This document shows, piece by piece, positions 58,757 through 64,000 of a stretch of 64,000 nt of DNA. Where the stretch lies: positions 62,001 through 126,000 of the forward strand of contig JADJHP010000002.1 of NCBI GenBank assembly GCA_016707525.1, written 5' to 3'. Made by a program: the position numbers and the translations under genes. The notes beneath the pieces were generated by a model. That model was given only the letters and a program-made list of their open reading frames with translations, had not been told where the DNA came from and did not search any database. Each line of letters begins with the position of its first letter. The stretch's first letter is position 1. The stretch comes from Ignavibacteriota bacterium. GTDB taxonomy: Bacteria; Bacteroidota; Ignavibacteria; UBA10030; UBA6906.

Positions 58757-60175
58757 ATGCTCGTTCAACAGCACACCATCAAAGAGCCCGTCTCCCTGAG
58801 CGGGGTCGGCCTCCATACCGGCAGCATTGCCACCATGACCTTCCGTCCCGCCCCCGAGAATACCGGTATCCGGTTCCGGCGCATCGACATGGGCGGTACG
58901 CCGGAGATCCCGGCGGATGTCGACCACGTCGTGGACATCTCCCGCGGCACGACGATCGGCATCGGTGATGCGCGCGTCCACACGGTGGAACATGTCATGG
59001 CAGCGCTGGTCGGCCTGCAGATCGACAACGTGCTCATCGACATCGATGCCAACGAGCCGCCGATCGGCGATGGCAGCGCAAAACCGTATGTGGAAGCGTT
59101 GCTCACGGCGGGGGTGGAGAAGCAGAGCGCGCCCAAGGACTATCTGATCATCGATCAGACCGTGACGTACCACAATGAGGACAAGAAGGTCGACATCGTC
59201 GCCCTCCCGCTCGACGACTACCGGCTGACGGTGATGGTGGACTACTTCAATCCGGCCCTCGGCAGCCAGCACACCGGGCTGTTCAACCTGGAGAAGGAAT
59301 TCGTCACCGAGTTCGCGCCATGCCGCACGTTCTGCTTCCTGCACGAGGTGGAGATGCTGCACAACCAGGGGCTCATCAAGGGCGGGAACCTGGACAACGC
59401 CATCGTGATCGTGGACCGCGATCTGAACGACGAGGAGATCGGCCGCATCACCACGAAGCTGGGGATCAAGGGGTCGGTGATCCTCGGGAACAACGGCGTG
59501 CTGAACAACAAGTCGCTGCATTTCAAGAACGAGCCGGCGCGTCATAAACTGCTCGACCTGATGGGCGATCTTGCCCTCATCGGCGTGCCGCTCAAGGCGC
59601 AGATCCTCGCCGCGCGTCCCGGCCATGCCAGCAACATCGAATTTGCCCGCCTGATCCGGAAGTTGTACCAGCAGAAAAAGCTTGTCAAGAAATATCAGCA
59701 CGAGCGGAAGGAAGGCGTGGTGTTCGACATCAACGCCATCAAGAAGATCCTTCCGCACCGCTACCCCTTCCTGCTGATCGACAAGATCACCGATTTCAAG
59801 ATCGATGAGAGCGTGGTGGGCGTGAAGAACGTCACCACCAACGAGCCGTTCTTTGAAGGGCACTTCCCCGGCCAGCCGGTGATGCCCGGCGTGCTCATCA
59901 TCGAGGCCATGGCGCAGACCGGAGGCATCATGCTCCTGAACGGCGTGGAGAATCCCGGCGACAAACTGGTGTTCTTCATGTCGATCAACAACGCCAAGTT
60001 CCGCAGGCCGGTCGTCCCCGGTGATCAGCTCGTGTTCGATCTGAAGATGGTCAACCGGAAGAGCAAGATCTGCACGATGAGTGGCAAAGCGTACGTGGAC
60101 GGCCAGTTGGTCGCTGAGGCGGACCTGATGGCATCCATCATTGACCGTGTCCCGACCCAACCCCAGAAATCATAA
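58757..60175 (+). CDS. bifunctional LpxC-FabZ fusion
   Basis: A 472-residue fusion. The N-terminal part (to about residue 305) is the zinc deacetylase LpxC: SGVGLHTGSIATMTFRPA, then HTVEHVMAALVGLQIDNVLI with a zinc His, PPIGDGSAKPYVEAL, and RHKLLDLMGDLAL with further ligands. The C-terminal part (about 320-472) is the dehydratase FabZ: ILPHRYPFLLIDKI (catalytic His) and GHFPGQPVMPGVLIIEAMAQ (catalytic Glu). The fusion is a known trait of the Bacteroidota/Chlorobiota group. It commits lipid A synthesis and finishes fatty-acid elongation from one chain, perhaps coordinating supply of 3-hydroxyacyl-ACP. Confidence 0.97.
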   Translation: MLVQQHTIKEPVSLSGVGLHTGSIATMTFRPAPENTGIRFRRIDMGGTPEIPADVDHVVDISRGTTIGIGDARVHTVEHVMAALVGLQIDNVLIDIDANEPPIGDGSAKPYVEALLTAGVEKQSAPKDYLIIDQTVTYHNEDKKVDIVALPLDDYRLTVMVDYFNPALGSQHTGLFNLEKEFVTEFAPCRTFCFLHEVEMLHNQGLIKGGNLDNAIVIVDRDLNDEEIGRITTKLGIKGSVILGNNGVLNNKSLHFKNEPARHKLLDLMGDLALIGVPLKAQILAARPGHASNIEFARLIRKLYQQKKLVKKYQHERKEGVVFDINAIKKILPHRYPFLLIDKITDFKIDESVVGVKNVTTNEPFFEGHFPGQPVMPGVLIIEAMAQTGGIMLLNGVENPGDKLVFFMSINNAKFRRPVVPGDQLVFDLKMVNRKSKICTMSGKAYVDGQLVAEADLMASIIDRVPTQPQKS

Positions 60176-60187
60176 CACGGCGGTATC

Positions 60188-60988
60188 ATGAGCACCTCCA
60201 TCGACCCCCGCGCAGCCGTCAGTGCGAAAGCACAGATCGGCGACAACGTCACCATCGGCCCGTTCGCCGTTGTTGAGGATGGCGCGGTCATCGGCGACGG
60301 GACGTCCGTCGCACCCCATGCCCTCATCGCCACGGGGGCGCGCATCGCGAAGAATTGCATCATCCATCATGGGGCCGTGGTCGGCCATGCGCCGCAGGAC
60401 CTCAAGTATGCCGGCGAGCCGACCACCTGCGAGGTCGGGGAAGGCACCACGGTACGCGAATACGCAACGCTGCACCGGGGGACGGGAGAAGGCGGGAAGA
60501 CGGTGATAGGGACCAACTGCTTCCTGATGGGGTATGTGCACATTGCGCATGACTGCATCGTCGGGAACAATGTCATCATGTCCAACGCGGCCATGCTTGC
60601 AGGCCACACCGAGGTGGAGGACAACGTGATCATCGGCGGCGTCACGCCGGTGCATCAGTTCACGCGCATCGGCTGTCACAGTATGGTGGGTGGTGGGCTG
60701 CGTGTCGCCAAGGATGTGCCCCCGTATTCGTTGGTCGGCGGTGCACCGCTGGTGTTTGAAGGCCTCAATGCGGTCGGCCTGCGCCGGCGCGGGTTCTCGC
60801 GTGAGACGCTGGAGGGGTTGGACAAGGCCTACACCATGCTGTACCGGGCGAAGATGAACGTCTCGCAGGCGATCGCAGCAATTGAGGCCGACGCAACGCT
60901 CATGGCGTTCCCGGAGGTCCAGCACATGGTATCATTCATCAAGGGGAGCAAGCGCGGTATCGTCGGGGCTCCCCGGCTCCGCAGTTGA
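60188..60988 (+). CDS. lpxA: UDP-N-acetylglucosamine O-acyltransferase
   Basis: A 266-residue left-handed beta-helix acyltransferase for the first step of lipid A synthesis. Hexapeptide repeats run from IDPRAAVSAKAQIGDNVTIG; the conserved catalytic His lies in LMGYVHIAHDCIVGNNVIMS, and HAPQDLKYAGEPTTCEVGEG and GGGLRVAKDVPPYSLVGG match the family closely. The C-terminal helical domain begins near GLRRRGFSRETLEGL. It follows lpxC-fabZ by 12 bases and is the last lipid A gene of the cluster. Confidence 0.97.
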   Translation: MSTSIDPRAAVSAKAQIGDNVTIGPFAVVEDGAVIGDGTSVAPHALIATGARIAKNCIIHHGAVVGHAPQDLKYAGEPTTCEVGEGTTVREYATLHRGTGEGGKTVIGTNCFLMGYVHIAHDCIVGNNVIMSNAAMLAGHTEVEDNVIIGGVTPVHQFTRIGCHSMVGGGLRVAKDVPPYSLVGGAPLVFEGLNAVGLRRRGFSRETLEGLDKAYTMLYRAKMNVSQAIAAIEADATLMAFPEVQHMVSFIKGSKRGIVGAPRLRS

Positions 60989-60994
60989 TGGTGC

Positions 60995-61762
60995 ATGCCT
61001 GCCCATAAGTGGATATACGAGGACTCCGGCCCCCGCGCCGGAGTCTTCAATATGGAGCGTGATGAAGCGCTTGCGCGCGCCCTGCAGAACCAGGATGACG
61101 ACGGCGTGCAGGTGTTGCGGCTGTACGGATGGGAGCCGCCGGCGATCTCCCTGGGGCACCATCAGGATGCATCCACGATCGACCAGGAGCGGCTCCGGGG
61201 GGATGGGATCGATCTGGTGCGCCGGCCGACCGGCGGGCGTGCGATCCTGCATCATGATGAACTCACCTATTGTGTGGTCATGTTCTCCGGCCGCCGGAGC
61301 ATCCTTCAGGTCTATAACGCCATCAGTGAGGCCCTTGTGAGGGGGCTGGCGCTGTATGGCGTGGAGGTCAGCCTGCAGAGATCGCAACCGGACTTCGGCA
61401 CTGCCTATCGCGACCAGTCGTCGATCCCGTGTTTCACGAGTTCGGCGCGGTATGAGATCGAGTGGGAGGGGAGGAAGCTGGTGGGGAGTGCGCAGCGCCG
61501 GTATGCGGATGGGGAGCGCGACGTGGTGTTGCAGCACGGATCGATCCTGTGCGGGCCTGCGCACCGGAGGCTGGCGGAGTATCTGAGGATCGGGAGTGAG
61601 GCTGTCCGCGAGCGCATCGAGCGCGAGATGAGGGACAAGACCGTTGACCTTGCGGAGATCACGGGGAGGCCGGTCGACAGGGAGCGGCTGAAGGAGTGCA
61701 TTCGTCAAGGATTTGAAGAGGCGTGGGGCATTCAATTCAGATATCCGAATTCAGATATCTGA
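60995..61762 (+). CDS. LplA/LipM-family lipoate ligase or octanoyltransferase
   Basis: A 255-residue BPL/LplA/LipB-fold protein. Family features are SLGHHQDAS, RRPTGGRAILHHDELTYCVV and KLVGSAQRR with a conserved Lys (161). The segment SIPCFTSSARYEI places a Cys (146) where Bacillus LipM has its catalytic Cys, so octanoyl transfer from ACP to GcvH or E2 domains is more likely than ATP-dependent ligation; this is inferred by eye. It starts six bases after lpxA. The last codons (RYPNSDI) run into a short repeat, so the natural C-terminus may differ. Confidence 0.82.
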   Translation: MPAHKWIYEDSGPRAGVFNMERDEALARALQNQDDDGVQVLRLYGWEPPAISLGHHQDASTIDQERLRGDGIDLVRRPTGGRAILHHDELTYCVVMFSGRRSILQVYNAISEALVRGLALYGVEVSLQRSQPDFGTAYRDQSSIPCFTSSARYEIEWEGRKLVGSAQRRYADGERDVVLQHGSILCGPAHRRLAEYLRIGSEAVRERIEREMRDKTVDLAEITGRPVDRERLKECIRQGFEEAWGIQFRYPNSDI

Positions 61763-61768
61763 TATCTG
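61734..61768. repeat. 12-base direct repeat with hairpin at the end of the LipM-like gene
   Basis: AATTCAGATATC occurs at 61734-61745 and again at 61748-61759; the second copy also forms an inverted repeat, CAGATATC-T-GATATCTG (61752-61768). It spans the stop codon at 61760-61762. It could act as a weak transcript hairpin or be a dispersed repeat scrap. Confidence 0.6.
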
Positions 61769-61792
61769 CATTGCTTTTACTTGGAGGCTACC

Positions 61793-62617
61793 ATGAGCAC
61801 AGCACAAGCGGATCATCGTCCCCGTGTCGTGACGACCCGTTCGGTGATGAACATGAAGAAGACCGGGGAGAAGATCACCGCGCTCACGGGGTATGATTTC
61901 CTGATCGCGCGGTTGCTGGATCAGGTCGGGATCGACATCATTCTGGTGGGGGACTCGCTGGGGAACGTGGTCCAGGGGCATGAGACCACATTGCCCGTCA
62001 CCGTCGACGACATGATCTATCATGCGAAGGCGGTCAAGCGTGCCGTCAAGAACGCGCTCATCGTCGTGGACATGCCGTTCATGTCGTATCAGACGAGCGT
62101 GGACGATGCCGTGCGGAACTGCGGGCGGGTCATGAAGGAGGTGGGGGTGGGGGCGGTGAAGCTCGAGGGGGGTGCACACATCGCCGAGATCGTGCGGCAT
62201 CTGGTGAGGATCGGGATCCCGGTGATGGGGCATCTGGGGCTGACGCCGCAGGCCATCAACAAGTTCGGGACGTACGAGGTGCGGGCGACGGAGGAGGCGG
62301 AGGCGGCCGAGCTCATTGCGGATGCGAAGACGCTGGCCGAGGCCGGGGCGTTCTCGATCGTGTTGGAGAAGATCCCGTCGGAGTTGGCGCGGCGGGTGAC
62401 GGCCGAGGTACCGGTGCCGACGATCGGGATCGGGGCGGGGGCGGGGTGTGACGGTCAGGTGCTGGTGGTGTATGACATGTTGGGGTTGACGGAGGAATTC
62501 AAGCCGCGGTTTGTGCGGAGGTACGGGGAGATGGCGGAGGGGATGCGGGTGGCGTTCCGGCGGTACATCGCGGACGTCAAGGGTGGGGAATTCCCGCGGC
62601 GTGAAGAGAGTTACTGA
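61793..62617 (+). CDS. panB: 3-methyl-2-oxobutanoate hydroxymethyltransferase
   Basis: A 274-residue TIM-barrel enzyme that adds a hydroxymethyl group from methylene-THF to ketoisovalerate, the first step to pantothenate. Signature segments are ALTGYDFLIARLLDQVGIDI, ILVGDSLGNVVQGHETTLPV (metal Asp), GAVKLEGGAHIAEIV, GHLGLTPQAINKFGTY, FSIVLEKIPSELA (catalytic Glu) and PTIGIGAGAGCDGQVLVVYD. GGAGG sets ATG 61793; an in-frame TTG 12 bases earlier is less likely. No other pan gene is adjacent. Confidence 0.95.
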   Translation: MSTAQADHRPRVVTTRSVMNMKKTGEKITALTGYDFLIARLLDQVGIDIILVGDSLGNVVQGHETTLPVTVDDMIYHAKAVKRAVKNALIVVDMPFMSYQTSVDDAVRNCGRVMKEVGVGAVKLEGGAHIAEIVRHLVRIGIPVMGHLGLTPQAINKFGTYEVRATEEAEAAELIADAKTLAEAGAFSIVLEKIPSELARRVTAEVPVPTIGIGAGAGCDGQVLVVYDMLGLTEEFKPRFVRRYGEMAEGMRVAFRRYIADVKGGEFPRREESY

Positions 62618-62663
62618 AGCGGGCCGCAGAAGTGGGAGCGGTTCATGATGAGATGAACAGACG

Positions 62664-63428
62664 ATGAAGGCCATGCATATACTTGTGTGTAATGATGATG
62701 GGATCGATGCGCCGGGGATCTACGCGCTGGCGCAGGAGTTGAAGAGCATCGCGAAGGTCACGGTGATCGCGCCGGACCGTCAGCAGAGTGCGGTGGGTCA
62801 TGCGATCACCATGCAATCGCCGTTGCGGGTGGTGGAGTACAGGAAGGATGGAGTGTTCTTCGGGTATGCGGTGAAAGGGACTCCGGCGGATGCGGTGAAG
62901 TTAGGTGTGAAGTGTTTATTGGAAGAGCCGGTGGACCTGTGTGTTTCGGGGATCAATCACGGGTCGAACACGGCGATCAACATCATTTATTCGGGGACGG
63001 TATCGGCGGCGACGGAGGGGACGGTGTTAGGGATCCCGTCGATCGCGATGTCGTTGACGACGTATGCCGAGTGTGATTTCGGGGTTGCGGCGCGGTTCGC
63101 GAAGAAGCTGGCGTTGGAGGTGATGCAGAGGGGATTGCCGGCGGGGACGTTGTTGAATGTGAACGTGCCGGCGCTCGCGGAGTCGGAGATCAAGGGGGTG
63201 AAGATCACGAAGCAGGGGATCTCATCGTGGGCGGACACGTTTGACAGGAGGAAGGATCCTGCGGGTCGGGAGTATTTCTGGTTGACGGGGACGATGGATG
63301 TGACGGACACGGATCCGGAGACGGACCAGTTGGCGATCCAGGCGGGATACATATCGGTGACGCCGGTGCATTATCAGTTGACGGATGAAGTGCAGCGGGA
63401 GGTGATGCAGGGGTGGGGATTGCGTTGA
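62664..63428 (+). CDS. surE: 5'/3'-nucleotidase SurE
   Basis: A 254-residue metal-dependent survival phosphatase acting on nucleoside monophosphates and short polyphosphates. The active-site motifs are HILVCNDDGIDAPGIYAL (Asp-Asp), VIAPDRQQSAVGHAIT and LCVSGINHGSNTAINIIYSG. ATG 62664 and ATG 62673 are both possible starts; MHILVCNDDG from 62673 is the more usual N-terminus. The coding strand is unusually G-rich at third positions compared with genes further left. It is the last gene before the rRNA leader. Confidence 0.94.
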   Translation: MKAMHILVCNDDGIDAPGIYALAQELKSIAKVTVIAPDRQQSAVGHAITMQSPLRVVEYRKDGVFFGYAVKGTPADAVKLGVKCLLEEPVDLCVSGINHGSNTAINIIYSGTVSAATEGTVLGIPSIAMSLTTYAECDFGVAARFAKKLALEVMQRGLPAGTLLNVNVPALAESEIKGVKITKQGISSWADTFDRRKDPAGREYFWLTGTMDVTDTDPETDQLAIQAGYISVTPVHYQLTDEVQREVMQGWGLR

Positions 63429-63457
63429 AGAATTTTCGATTTTTTTTGTCGTTGAGG

Positions 63458-63486
63458 TTGACATTCAGGATCTAACTTCGTATGTT
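63458..63486 (+). promoter_or_regulatory. rRNA promoter P1
   Basis: TTGACA (63458-63463) and TATGTT (63481-63486) with a 17-base spacer. An A/T-rich stretch with eight T residues lies just upstream and could act as an UP element. Confidence 0.7.
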
Positions 63487-63565
63487 AGAGTCCCTTCAGA
63501 CAGGGTCGCAGGGTAGGCTGCAGTAAGGCTGCTGAAAATAAAGTTGTCGAAGTTCCCTCGGGTAC

Positions 63566-63594
63566 TTGACTTCCGGAAATAAAAGCAGTATATT
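63566..63594 (+). promoter_or_regulatory. rRNA promoter P2
   Basis: TTGACT (63566-63571) and TATATT (63589-63594) with a 17-base spacer, about 165 bases before 16S rRNA. Together with P1 it forms a tandem pair as in many rRNA operons. Confidence 0.75.
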
Positions 63595-63635
63595 TAAAGC
63601 CCGCCCAGAATGCGGAAGCGTCATTAAGAGCTTGT

Positions 63636-63648
63636 TGTTCTTTGAAAA
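63636..63648 (+). promoter_or_regulatory. boxA-like antitermination element
   Basis: TGTTCTTTGAAAA in the leader matches the boxA pattern (TGCTCTTTA/GAAA) bound by NusB-S10. It lies between P2 and the 16S gene. The nusB gene is in the window at 35005. Confidence 0.6.
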
Positions 63649-63759
63649 ACAGTGTGCATAGCCTAAGTCAATGATACTGAGAGCTCGACCTTGGCGATCC
63701 ATTTCGCAGCAATGCGGAGTGTGACGTCAAGTGATCACTCGACGAAGTAATGAAAACTT

Positions 63760-64000
<241 letters not shown>

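Noticed and set aside
58739..60160. 473-codon open frame on the minus strand
   Set aside because: Exact antisense shadow of lpxC-fabZ, produced by its high G+C codon use.

Overview
The window looks like a piece of a Gram-negative chromosome of about 60% G+C from the Bacteroidota-Chlorobiota-Ignavibacteriota (FCB) group, probably an Ignavibacteria-like lineage recovered as a draft or metagenome-derived assembly. The pointers are an LpxC-FabZ fusion gene, SdhC-SdhA-SdhB of the Bacteroidota type, tandem ompH genes behind bamA, a TonB-dependent receptor with a carboxypeptidase-like N-terminal domain, and the partial 16S rRNA gene at the right edge. The lineage is inferred and was not checked by alignment.

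Left part (1-25 kb), accessory: a VWA-domain protein cut by the edge, a berberine-bridge-type flavin oxidase, a lipoprotein, a large secreted GH78 alpha-L-rhamnosidase, small outer-membrane barrels, an L-rhamnose uptake set (RhaT symporter, RhaM mutarotase, a URO-D-family protein), an NhaC-type antiporter, DUF4386 and DUF2938 membrane proteins, a GH38 alpha-mannosidase-like enzyme, a DUF3267 putative membrane metalloprotease, an aldo/keto reductase, an RMD1/DUF155 protein, a GH20 beta-hexosaminidase and an IS3 transposase remnant. Together this reads as glycan scavenging, with rhamnose the best-supported sugar. The region is damaged: many genes are broken by single-base frameshifts, and about 1.56 kb (7977-9538) is almost pure G and C and is probably an assembly artefact.

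Middle (25-45 kb): tRNA-Leu(CAG), a seven-helix membrane LuxR-type regulator followed by a TonB-dependent receptor, a second URO-D-family protein, a 49-residue peptide gene with its own terminator, then leftward housekeeping genes: PBP1A and LpxH; a likely operon of an unknown protein, Obg, a FecCD-type permease and ATPase, NusB and a UMF1-family MFS protein; and a 1202-residue TPR protein.

Right part (45-64 kb), core: a membrane GT-C-like protein, a methyltransferase, SdhB-SdhA-SdhC, FtsX, two paralogous lipoproteins, RecR and YbaB leftward. Rightward lies an envelope cluster: UppS, BamA, two OmpH/Skp chaperones, LpxD, LpxC-FabZ and LpxA, then a LipM-like ligase/transferase, PanB and SurE, and finally an rRNA operon leader with two well-spaced promoters and the start of 16S rRNA. 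The envelope cluster joins undecaprenyl-phosphate supply, outer-membrane protein assembly and lipid A synthesis. Frameshifts in bamA and ybaB, which are normally kept intact, suggest that much of the apparent gene breakage is consensus error rather than biology.
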